Assembly: GCF_000283155.1 (NCBI RefSeq) | Contig: NW_004454159.1 | Coordinates: 20,035,253-20,099,252 of the forward strand | Reading direction: 5' to 3' | DNA from: Ceratotherium simum simum | Taxonomy: Eukaryota; Chordata; Mammalia; Perissodactyla; Rhinocerotidae | Length of the DNA: 64,000 bases | Shown here: piece after piece, positions 11,087-20,820 of the stretch | How positions within the stretch are numbered: position 1 is the stretch's first letter | Layout of the letters: each line of letters begins with the position of its first letter | Made by a program: the position numbers and the translations under genes | Notes under the pieces: model-generated | Told to the model about the DNA's origin: nothing | Databases searched by the model: none | The model's input: only the letters and a program-made list of their open reading frames with translations

Positions 11087-11235
11087 ATGCGACATATTTA
11101 TCTATTTCGTTTCCTCCCCACTAGAATATAAGCTCTATGAGAGCAGGGACTTTATCTTGTTCTCTTCTGTGCCCCAGAACCTAAAACAGTTCCCAGGATA
11201 TACTAGGTATTCAATAAATACCCATTAAATGAAAA
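11087..11235 (+). mobile_element. L2 LINE, 3' tail of the split copy
   Basis: The end of the L2 is well preserved: CCCCACTAGAATATAAGCTC, TATGAGAGCAGGGACTTTAT, CTTCTGTGCCCCAGAACCTA and GGTATTCAATAAATACCC. It joins in register to the segment that ends at 10333. Confidence 0.85.
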
Positions 11236-11339
11236 TATAAATATATAGCCCAGCTCTTTTTAGAAGTCATTTGTTCTTTTTGTTACCTGGTATCTCTTTT
11301 CTCTTTTTTTGCCAATCACAGCCCAATTTCCTTTGATAA

Positions 11340-12260
11340 AATCCCAGTTTTCTGACTCTCAGGCCACGTAGGTGCATCACATGCTTCATGGTGAACACAA
11401 GTCCTAAGCCAATTAATCACTGTATTCTGCGCTTTAGCCAATGAGAATCAGGCCCAGATGTTTTCTGGAAGTTGTTAGTGTAAAGGAGTCGTGTGTCTTG
11501 GGTTTTTCACGGAGAGGAAATGTCTGGGGCTGCTGGCAGAAACCTCAGCTGTCGTGGGAGGGCTTGTCTGAGGTTAGAGCTGATATAGATAAAAGTCAAG
11601 CAGAAAGATGGAGAAATACCAGATCCAGGTGACATCATTTGAATCCCTGGCCAGCCACAGTCTTTTCAGTTACATTAGCCAATAAATTCCCATTTTGCCT
11701 ACATGTATTAGTCAGGCTTCTCCAGAGAAACAGAACCAACAGGATATATAAATATATATAGGAAGAGATTTATTATGAGGAATTGGCTCCTGTGATTATG
11801 GAAACCGAGAAGTCTCAAGATCTGCAGTCTGCAAGCTGGAGACCCAGGAAAGCTAGTGGTGTAACTCCAAGCTGGGTCTGAAGGCCTGAGAACCAGAGGA
11901 GCTGATGTTGCAAATTCCAGTCCAAAGGCAGGAGAAGACAGATGTACTAGCTCGAGCAGCCAGGCAGGAAGCAAAAAGGGCAATCTCCTCCTTCTTCAGC
12001 CCTTTTGTTCTGTTCAGGCCCTCAACAAATCAAAGCATGCCCACCCACATTGGGGAGGGCAATCAACTTTTCTGAGTCCACTGCTTCAGATGCTAATCTC
12101 TTCCGAAACACCCTCACAAACGCACCCAGAAATCATGTATAATCTGGGCACTCGTTGGCCCAGTCAAGTTGACACATAAAATTAACCATCACGCTAGCCA
12201 ATTTAGTTTGTTTTTCTGTCACTCACAGCTGAACAGTCAGTTATACTTTCTAATTTTCTA
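11340..12260. mobile_element. Older retroelement end, split by the MLT2 LTR
   Basis: The left part ends GTTACATTAGCCAATAAATT, CCCATTTTGCC, and the part after the LTR reads AGCCAATTTAGTTTG, TTTTTCTGTCACTCACAGC. Together they rebuild a common mammalian repeat end (…CCAATAAATTCCC…TTTGCTTAAGCCAGTTTGAG…TTTCTGTCACTTGC). I cannot name that family with certainty. The LTR at 11704-12192 sits between the two halves. Confidence 0.45.
11704..12192 (-). mobile_element. ERVL solo LTR, MLT2 type, reverse
   Basis: On the + strand it begins TGTATTAGTCAGGCTTCTCC and ends GACACATAAAATTAACCATC, AC, which is the reverse complement of the MLT2 LTR of endogenous retroviruses of the ERVL group. Internal blocks also fit: GAGATTTATTATGAGGAATT, GGCCTGAGAACCAGAGGAGC and GAAACACCCTCACAAACGCA. 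No internal retroviral genes adjoin it, so it is a solo LTR. A clean target-site duplication is not visible. Confidence 0.82.
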
Positions 12261-12499
12261 AATTTCAGGCTCATGTGGGAGAATGCCCTTGCCATATACC
12301 TTATACCACCTCAGTGAGCATCTGACCTCTCCAGGGAAAACACTCAATATGCTCATAGACTATCTTATACCAGTATCTGACAAATTTCTGGAAATTGACT
12401 TTTCATTTGGGCCTTGATCTCCATTCCAGAATAATTGCTTTGAGATACACTCATCTATGAAAATGATTGGTTAGAGGAAATAAAATATTCAAACTTTTT

Positions 12500-13130
12500 T
12501 ATTTTCTTCATACATGGACAAACGAAAATGAAGAAACAGCTTTGAAACTGACAGAAAACCTTAACACAGCCTAAAATAACTAAGTAGCTACAGAAATAGC
12601 TATTGTAATATTAGAATCCAACTAGCATGGAAGTTTTGCAGCCACATCAGGGCAAAGGGTAAGAATGACAATAAAATTAATAGACAACTTCTTTCTGTCT
12701 GTGAGTGCAGGGGATGCTGTGGTACCAGCCAGAGCCTCTCTTCAAGGCCAACCATAAAGCCCCCATCTGCTGGGAATATCATCTGGTAACGGACCACAGC
12801 TGAGAGCCTTGTAGGACACTGTCTCTCGCCACAGGGAACTGCCTCTCTTAAGGTTACACCTTGTCTCAGAGAACAATGACTGGCTGATGTGGGGTTACAA
12901 AGGCCCAGTCCTCTTCTCTTAATTTTGGGATAATTCTGAAGGGTTATCCCAATTCCAGGGCTCCCCACAGGGATGCTTGAGACCTGGACTGCAGCCACTT
13001 GCTTATTGCCCGTTCTTCCTCACTCACTTCATTATGGGTGTATCTCCTAAAGGCACTCCGCAATAAAACTTCTGCAGGCAATTCTCTACGTCAGACTCTG
13101 TTTCCAGGAACCTGATCTAAGAAAGGTAAA
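12500..13130. mobile_element. Unclassified LTR-like repeat
   Basis: The segment ends with GCAATAAAACTTCTGCAG followed by GACTCTGTTTCCAGGAACC and TGATCTAAG. A polyadenylation-like signal close to such an end is typical of old LTRs. A 132-codon frame on the - strand (12600-12998) has no recognisable domain. The assignment is weak. Confidence 0.3.
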
Positions 13131-13440
13131 AAAGGAAAAGACATTAAAAGAAGATGAATAACATGAGCCTTTTTATACAAGAAGAAATGAAAGGTGGGAC
13201 TTCAATTGAGAGAGACTATCACAGATTATTACAGAGCCACAAAGTTCTGACTTAGAATGTAATTGGAAGGACACCCTCTAAACTATTGACTCCTCTAACA
13301 GAGGGAACAGGGAATAGAAATCTTAATATGTAAAAACATAGTATTTTAAATCTGGATCCCTTCCTTCACCACTCCTGACACCAAAATGAACTGCAACTGA
13401 ATTAAATGTTTAAAGAACAACAATAAAACCAAAATATTAA

Positions 13441-13540
13441 ATAGATGATTGATAGATGGATAGATGGGAGGGAGGGAGAGAGGAAGGAAGGGGAAGGAAG
13501 GAAGGAAAGAGAGAAGGAGGGAAGGAAGGAAGGAAGGAAC
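13441..13540 (+). repeat. GATA then GGAA microsatellite
   Basis: GATAGATG units at 13442-13466 pass into purine-rich GGGA/GGAA units up to ~13538. The low-complexity ORF on the other strand (13346-13600) is a by-product. Confidence 0.9.
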
Positions 13541-14802
13541 CCATATATATCCATTCATCGTAGTGGTTCTGCTTCTCTGACTGAACCATGACTCATACAT
13601 TATTGAACTGATTTGAACTACATTGAAATCCTAAGCATGAGAGCTTAAGACTTGAAAACTTTGAAAAATTAATGATTTAATGATGAGAGAGGAAACGTTA
13701 CCGGTAGAATTTGCATTTGTCTAAATATGCCTAAATAAGAAACATGAAAATGGCAACTCTCCTAGAAATTTTACAGAAAATATCACAAAGAAGGAAAAAA
13801 CGCAGTCAATTTCATGATTTAAGATTCTACTGTCACTTTAGTTGTCTCTCAACTTCTGATTCCACCTTCATTTTCATGTCCTAGACAGTGAATGAAAAGG
13901 GAAACAACTTGGTTGGAATAAAATAGGTTACATTGAAAGCATCCAGGATGCCAGATTTTTGTCTTTAAAATTTACTTTTTTTCTATTGAGGTTACTTATT
14001 GCTTTAAAATATATATATATATTACATTCCTATTACCCCAGAGGAGTTGAGGTTACAGCTAAAAAGAGAAAAGGAATTTGCATCTTTACATAGTGTATAA
14101 TATAATGAAAATATTTCCATCAAGATTATATCTGATTCAATTTTTTCGTAACATCTGTTTCCGTTGAACAAAAATAATATGCTGTCATGTATCTGGGACA
14201 TACTCACACTTTCTATTTTCATATTAACAGAACAAAAACTGTCATTGTTAACTTGATATAACTGCCACCAACACTACCTCCAACACACAGACACGCATAC
14301 TGCATACTCCCAAATTCACATTACTCAATACTTGGGATGTTCTGCAAAAATCAGCAATTTCCCTGGCTCATTTCAACCTGTTTTCAATCTTATTATCTGG
14401 ATACGAAGTGATATTTTTACTCAAACAGACACAAGAAAATGTCTATGTACTGGAAAGCAACATCTTTGTTTTCTTCTATATTTTCCAAATTTTCTCCTGT
14501 GAGTAGATATTATTCTTCTAAACAGAAAAATGTGATTTATTTTTAAAAACAAAACAATATAAATTTCTTGTCTTTAAATTGAGGAGAAAAGGGATAATAA
14601 AGAGAGACTTTCAACCAAGGAGAAAAATATATTCAAAACTGAGACATCTTTTACAAGATCTCCCCTGGTTGGGCATGTTCCACTCCTAACAGTGCTTCTT
14701 ACTACATGTTTTCAACACCTATGTACCCATTTTGTACCTTGTGGTTTACAAGTGTTTATATACTTTTTCAATATTCATGTTGTTTTGTATGTGTAATATC
14801 TA
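13541..14802. other. No recognised feature
   Basis: AT-rich non-coding DNA with a short AT dinucleotide run at ~14009-14022. I see no repeat family and no supportable gene. Confidence 0.45.
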
Positions 14803-14852
14803 TACATATATATGTATATGCATATGTGTATGTAAATATATATATTCCTAAC

Positions 14853-14887
14853 AAGATAGATGATAGATAGATAGATGATAGATAGAC

Positions 14888-14921
<34 letters not shown>

Positions 14922-14930
14922 ACAGATAGA
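14853..14930 (+). repeat. GATA tetranucleotide microsatellite
   Basis: The array is about 75 bases of GATA with GATG and GACA interruptions. It is bounded on both sides by the same 11 bases, ATATTCCTAAC (14842-14852 and 14930-14940). A TATATG-rich stretch lies just upstream (14803-14842). Confidence 0.95.
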
Positions 14931-14944
14931 TATTCCTAACTGTA

Positions 14945-15245
14945 TCTTTTATTCCTTCAGTGTAGAAAGGGAGAAAAATTATTCATTCACTCTGTCTTCT
15001 TGCCATCTCCTTCAGGATCCTCCACAGGCACTACAAACTCCAATCCTAAATGTTTTATCTTCTTCTATTCTACCTGTATTCCCAGTCTCTCAGTTAACTT
15101 CAACATAAGACACCCAAACCAGAAACCTAAAGTCATTTTATGCTCTTGCTTCTCATATCCCCTCTGTTGCTGAATCTTTCAAATCCTGTCCCCTAAATTT
15201 CTCTTGAACCCAGTCCCTCTTCTCCATCCCCTTTAAAACACATTA
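14945..15245 (+). mobile_element. L2 LINE fragment
   Basis: Pyrimidine-rich wording such as CTTGCTTCTCATATCCCCTC, CAAATCCTGTCCCCTAAATT and TCTCTTGAACCCAGTCCC corresponds to the L2 region downstream of the RT. The fragment is short and diverged. Confidence 0.55.
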
Positions 15246-16550
15246 TTTCTGGTTCCACCAGTTTTTGGCTGACTTGTCCCATGAGTTTCATAATCTGATT
15301 ATTGGGAGGTCCAATTCATTGAGGTTTAAACCTGAAAGGTTTTTATTTCTTTCAATAACAGCCCCCAGCTGTACTATACTGAAAGTATCCTTTTTAGACC
15401 AGTTTCCTATAACTTTCTCAACTTTTAGTTACAAAAATAGTGTCATTGTCTATGTAAGATTCAATTCTGTTCATTCTTAAAACTCTAATCTCAGCCTCCA
15501 TGCAGAGTCTGTCACCTCCCCACGTTCATTGTTGCGTGGCATCTACGGTTCCAGCAGCTTGGAGAAGGAGTGGGGGATGTGGAGGCATCTGATCTTCACT
15601 CACATCCTTCCTTTTAGTCACAGTGTGCTGAGGCTGGGAGAAGGAAAAGGGAAAGACACAAACATTTCCTTACTAAGCGGGGTAAGATACAGTCCTCCCC
15701 TTGGTTAGCTGCAACTTCTGTTGTCTATGGGCTCAATGAGAATGGATGGTGAGCCCAACACTAGGTAGTAGTGGTCCCCTGTGAGATTCAGCCTGCCCCT
15801 CCCATGGTCGACAGGCAGGTGTTGTACTTACTATATCTCTCCCTTGTGTCTACATCTTTGCTCCCTGCATGTTAGTAATCCCATCAAGATGGTGTCTCTG
15901 GTCTCATCTTCACAACACAGCCAACCCTTGGACCTGCTGGCATATGCAGGACCCATCACTCTTACCTCAGGAACTGGGAACCTCCGGGCCCATCCTAATC
16001 TCTGTCCTTCTGGCAGTTCCCCACCACACTGTCTCTTTTCAATTCTTTTTTCTTTTGACCAAGTGGTACAGGATTGGGTCAGCAAGTTCAATGGCAAAGA
16101 AGACATCCAAAGCGGGAACAAATAATAGTCCTCCCTTCTTGTGTACACCCCCAATATTTAAAAGCAATTCTCTTGGAGACCCCCTACCCCTTCCCTTGGC
16201 TTTGGGAGGGAACAACCTTTCTCCAAGAACACTACACTGCTCCAAAAGGCATCAAGACTGCACTCTTTCAGTCTGGGCATGTGGGAGGGTAAGGAGAGGA
16301 TGTCGGTGACAGATGGAAGGGCCAGTTCTGATTTTGTCATGCTGTCTAATAAGCCCAATTGTTAGTAGTTCTTTAAATTCATAAGATGGGGTACTTACTG
16401 CTTTTATCCTCAAATTCAGTCTACAGTCACAACTCTGGGACCCGAGAAAAAAATACACTTGATGCCTTATTGTACTCCTAATTGCTTTACCATCTACCAT
16501 TTCATTCTTGTTCCATTCATCATTTATTTCTGTGGAATTGTAGAAGAATC
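15246..16550. other. Unassigned sequence with overlapping short ORFs
   Basis: Frames of 114 codons (15781-16125, +), 146 codons (15869-16309, +), 107 codons (15831-16154, -) and 115 codons (16252-16599, -) overlap each other. None has a recognisable domain, a promoter context or splice structure. Several open frames over the same bases are best explained by local composition, perhaps in an old repeat I cannot name. Confidence 0.4.
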
Positions 16551-16554
16551 TAAT

Positions 16555-17415
16555 TCCCTGAAAATCAATCTTCTGAAAGCCAATTGACCAAATGACCAAC
16601 TTGTCAAATTTTTCAAGTTTACTGATCTACCAAAAGCTTATTTTTCAGAAACTAGTTCACCAAAAATCAATTCACTCAAGGCCAGTTTGCTGAAAGCCTA
16701 TTAGCCAAAAGAAAAATTAACCAAATTATGTATTTTCCAAATACTTGTTTTCTGTTATCTACTTAAAGTTTACAGCAAAGTTGCTTGGGAAATTTCAACA
16801 GTCTTTAAGGCTTTGTTTTGAAATTTTAGTTTAGATTTAGTTTAAGCCTTTATTTCACTGTAGCCATTTCAAAAACGCAGTTGATTATGCAATAGATTTG
16901 TTAGTCCCTCAAAGTTGGATCCAATTCTGTGTATGGTTCACATTTCATATGCTAAGACTTCTCAAATCTTTGAAACATGTGCACAATATTCTTTGAATTG
17001 AGCTAGATAAAAATATTTGTGAATTCTGAGGTACAAAAGGCAATGGACTCTATTGTACATGTTTTAATGAAATCCACATAATTGTTTACAAATCCTTGAC
17101 ATTAGGATGTGCACAACACTTGTAATTCAAAACACATGAAAAATGTGCATTTCCAAAAGCCATAGACCCAAAGCATAAAAAAATCCAGACATTAATAAGC
17201 TTTTCCTGGCCACAATAAAATGTTTGCTGCCAAAATAAAACTAAACTACACTAGAACTTCACAACTGTCAAATATAATTTCACAGATATCTTCAAAAAGT
17301 GTTAAAACCATTCCTTTCCATGAGAATTGCCTAAGCTTTTTAAATAGAAACAAGAAGTAACTTTTTGTAAATTAGTGAGTTTGGTAAATTGGGTGTTTGA
17401 TGACAGCAAACCAAG
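16555..17415. mobile_element. Candidate DNA-transposon relic with periodic inverted ends
   Basis: From 16557 to 16730 a degenerate unit of ~14-18 bases recurs, built on (C/A)CAAA, (A/T)GCC or TCAATT, with variants CTGAAAGCCAATTGACCAAA, CACCAAAAATCAATTCAC and GCTGAAAGCCTATTAGCC. Near 17365-17405 the reverse-complement flavour appears: TTTTTGTAAATTAGTGAG and TTTGGTAAATTGGGTGTTTG. Repeated units at one end and their complement at the other suggest an inverted-repeat element of ~850 bp. The centre is AT-rich and non-coding. Confidence 0.35.
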
Positions 17416-18424
17416 CATAACAATGAAGTATGCAACTCACACCAGGCCTGATGTTGACTCAAAGCACCAGATTATAACCACATTGCTAAGGAAGGATGCT
17501 TCGTCCTCAGCCAATTTGAGAATGAAGGCTGGATATGTGCACTGAGGAAGCTTTCCACACCCAGGAATATATACTCAGGCATATACAAACGAGAATAAAA
17601 TTATACAAAGTAAATTACGTGCAAAGAATTACACAGAGAAGAATAGGCAGTCCCTGGTGACAGAAGAGGCTTATTGGGAGGAAAATCTGATGTGTGTAGA
17701 GGGAACAGAGTACTAGCAGTATCTGGCACAGTTAATGGGATCAGAATTTTCCTTGGAGGATCTGGGGGACCAGCTCCCCCTAGCAGACTTCAAACAAATG
17801 GAACTAAAAGCCTTGCTGATAAAAGTAACCCTAATTAAAATAGTTGCTACTACATACCAAAAAGCAACAAAGTACCTAGTGTTGGCTAGAAAAAAAAATT
17901 AACTAAGACTGAAGCTTACACTAATCAATATATTCTTAAAAACTTCAAAACAGTAAAATCTGAGGTGCTCAGCCTCACGACGCCGGCTGACTACATGTCC
18001 TTCTCCATTACTTTCAACAGTCCTGACTTATATCATCCAGGAAGAGGGGCAATAAATTCTTAACTCCATGATAGGCATTCAGTGCCTACCAGATAGGGAA
18101 AGAAGAGGGGATACAAGATGAAATGGAAGACAACACATCCCAACCAGGACACCTCCTATCTGAAGAGAAAGGAATGCAAATCAAGCAAATAAAATCACAA
18201 GGCAGATGAGCTCGAGGAGTCTATTTGATGCGGCTTTTTAATATTGAGATTATCCCTAGTCCCGCTGACTTCTGTGATGATATAATAAGACTAACGTGGG
18301 ATTGTCCTAAAGTAAGAAGTGTCCTGTGATTTCTTTTCCTGGATGTTGGTGACTGGGTGGCCCTTCTGGGATGGACGGAAGTACGGCCACAAAGCTGCTG
18401 AGGCTGGGAGATGCTGGCTGCAGG
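17416..18424. other. No recognised feature
   Basis: I see no repeat consensus. No coding frame is supportable. Confidence 0.45.
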
Positions 18425-18552
18425 GGCTGCACTGTGCCAAGTCACCTGATGTGGAATCCTCACAACCGCCCTGGCAGCTAAGTATGACTCCAGTTTACAG
18501 ACAGGAAGAATGGACTTCAGCACACTTGTTAGAACCACTGCTAGCAGGTGAT
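18425..18552 (-). mobile_element. MIR SINE, reverse
   Basis: On the + strand: CACTGTGCCAAGTCACCTGA, TGGAATCCTCACAACCGCCC, TGGCAGCTAAGTATGACTCC and AGTTTACAGACAGGAAGAAT. These are the MIR 3' half in reverse. Confidence 0.65.
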
Positions 18553-19600
18553 CATAGATACTCCATGGTCCTTTGACCACTGACATTCAACACTACTTTG
18601 TTATTTTGCTGTATCTACTGCATCTTATTTGATACAATAGAACTCAAAATAATTAAAACAAATCCCATATTTATCTGGATTTTATTTATTCATTTCCCTT
18701 GGGCCTTTACGTTTCTAGGTAGGATGGTTTCAACGTGGACTTTACATGAAGGAGACAATCAAAATATTTTCCTATTTCTTTTTCATTATTTGATATTTCT
18801 AAATTTTTCAAGGAATACTACATATTCTAAGTATTAACTATTAGACTGTGGGACTCAGTATTTTGTTTTCTAAGATCTTTAAAAAAATAGAAAGGAAAGA
18901 TAGTTTTCCTGTATAATAAAATTTCTTGACATGGATGCAGCCAGGAGTTAGGAGACCAGGATAAGTTCCACACCACGCTGAGCTTGTTGACTTGCTGTGC
19001 TGGGTGCTAGAGTGGTATGAGTTTCTTTCTCTGTAGACTGAATCGTAGGCTTTGAAACCTCCCCTCTAGCTCTGAGTCTTCCTCTCTCTGCACCCTGGAA
19101 GGACAGGTGGTCTGATTCACTTGCATATTTTTTAGGGAAATGTGTGGCTGTGTGTCACGCCTCTCTGTAAAAGTTGCCTCCAGAGATGATCCCATGTTAC
19201 TGCTTAAAACAAGCAAAAAAAAATGCATTAATCAGCAGTGTTTCTTAACTCACTGTTGGGAAGATTGTTCCTTTCCCCAAATATTTTCCCCTCAGATTAA
19301 TCCCATTTCTTCTGATTCTATTCTCAGAATACAGTTGAAATACTACTGTTAACACTTTTGACATATTCTAGATCTTAGTCCTCATCTGGAGATAGTAAGG
19401 TTCTTTCTTCATCTGATATGCTCCAGTTGCATAGGTGAAACATTGTCATCATTCCCTTGTAAAGGCATATATTGCAAGGTGATTTTTTTAATTGAAAGTA
19501 TTGACCTATAGCACTCTGAAAATCTAAGGCGTAACTGTCAAAATTTCATAGGCAGTTAATTCTTTACTGATAATAGCTGAAGAAATGACATAAAAAATAG
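18553..19600. other. No recognised feature
   Basis: AT-rich sequence with short chance frames on both strands. No repeat family is recognised. Confidence 0.45.
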
Positions 19601-19609
19601 TCAAATGGG

Positions 19610-19812
19610 GGGCCGGCCTGGTGGCATAGTGGTTAAGTTCGTGTGCTCCGCTTAGGCATCTCAGGGTTCATGGGTTCAGAACCCCGGGTGCAGATCTACA
19701 CACCGCTCATCAAGCCATGCTGTGGTAGCGTCCCACATACAAAATAGAGGAGCATTGGCACAGATGTTAGCTCAGGGACAATCTTCCTCACACACACAAA
19801 AAATAATAATAA
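19610..19812 (+). mobile_element. ERE SINE
   Basis: The head reads GGCCGGCCTGGTGGCATAGT, GGTTAAGTTCGTG and keeps GGGTTCATGGGTTCAGA in the B-box region. The 3' part has CACAGATGTTAGCTCAGGGA and CAATCTTCCTCACACAC. The nonamer TCAAATGGG flanks it (19601-19609 and 19813-19821); one mismatch further out extends the duplication to ~14 bp. Confidence 0.92.
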
Positions 19813-19926
19813 TCAAATGGGATTAGTATGAAATTTCCAAAGCACTCATTGTTTAAAAGTCTTATTCAAATTAATGGGGCTAAAGTTCATATATATCTTA
19901 TTTGGTTTTGTTCTGCTTTATATGAA

Positions 19927-20142
19927 TTTTTTTAACATTCATTTATTTATTTTTCTTCTCCCCAAAGCCCCAGAGCATGGTTGTATATCCTAGTTGTAAG
20001 TCTTTCTAGTTCTTCTATGTGAGCCGCCACCACAGCTTGGTAGCTGACAGATGAGTGGTGTGGTTCTGCAACCAGGATGTGAACTTGGGCTGCCAAAATG
20101 GAGAGTGCAGAACTTTAACCACTAGACCATCAGAGCTGGCCC
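19927..20142 (-). mobile_element. ERE SINE, reverse
   Basis: On the + strand it begins with a T-rich tail, passes through TTCTCCCCAAAGCCCCAGAG, and ends in ACTTTAACCACTAGACCATC, AGAGCTGGCC, the reverse complement of an ERE head. The octamer TATATGAA flanks it at 19919-19926 and 20143-20150. It is more diverged than the other copies. Its orientation opposes the SINE ~115 bp upstream. Confidence 0.9.
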
Positions 20143-20150
20143 TATATGAA

Positions 20151-20572
20151 GCATTTTATCAATTTTTAAAGGAGTCAGACAGAGAGCCAGGGAGAAAAGG
20201 AGGCACTTGATTTTTTTTTAAATATTTGTGTATATATGTGCTCGTAAATTGCAAAATAATCAACATAAAATTTGGATTTCAAAAAATGGACACTGAGTTT
20301 TTTAAAAGTATAAATAACTTACCTTAGTATCAAACCTTTTTTTCCCTTAATTTACAACTACTTGGATGTCAATATAATTAATTGGAAGTTCTTTATCCAA
20401 CTCTATTTCTTTTCTCTGTTTAGAAATATAATTCCTTGTCATAAAATTGATATCATCACCCTTTCAGGCAAAGACAAATCTATTTCCAACATGTTTCCAT
20501 TTTGCTAAAAAGGCAATAAATCCAAGATTCTTATTTTCTCTCTTTTCATTGTTTGATATTCCTTTTTCTTTC
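20151..20572. other. No recognised feature
   Basis: AT-rich spacer between two ERE SINEs; nothing assigned. Confidence 0.5.
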
Positions 20573-20581
20573 AAGAAATAT

Positions 20582-20811
20582 GGTGCTGGGGCGTAGCAGT
20601 TAAGTTTGCCAGCTCCATTTGGGCGGCCCAGGGTTCACAGGTGCGGATCCCGGGCACAGACCCACGCACGGCTTGTCAAGCCATGCTGTGGTGGCATCCC
20701 ATATAAAGTAGAGGAAGATGGGCACAGATGTCAGCCCAGGGCCAATCTTCCTCAGCAAAAAGAGGATTGGCAATGGATGTTAGCTCAGGGCTAATCTTCC
20801 TTGCAAAAAAA
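20582..20811 (+). mobile_element. ERE SINE
   Basis: The head is slightly truncated or decayed (GGTGCTGGGGCGTAGCAGTT, AAG) with GGTGCGGATCCCGGGC in the B-box region. The body has AGATGTCAGCCCAGGGCC, CAATCTTCCTCAGC and a second module ATGTTAGCTCAGGGCTAATC. The nonamer AAGAAATAT flanks it (20573-20581 and 20812-20820). Confidence 0.92.
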
Positions 20812-20820
20812 AAGAAATAT

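Noticed and set aside
12600..12998. 132-codon - strand frame
   Set aside because: It lies within an LTR-like repeat and shows no domain.
14853..14930. Regularly spaced repeats that might suggest a CRISPR array
   Set aside because: Tetranucleotide GATA units without spacers in a mammalian genome are a microsatellite.
15781..16309. Overlapping frames of 114 and 146 codons
   Set aside because: Different frames and both strands are open over the same bases. No domain, splice signal or start context supports any of them.
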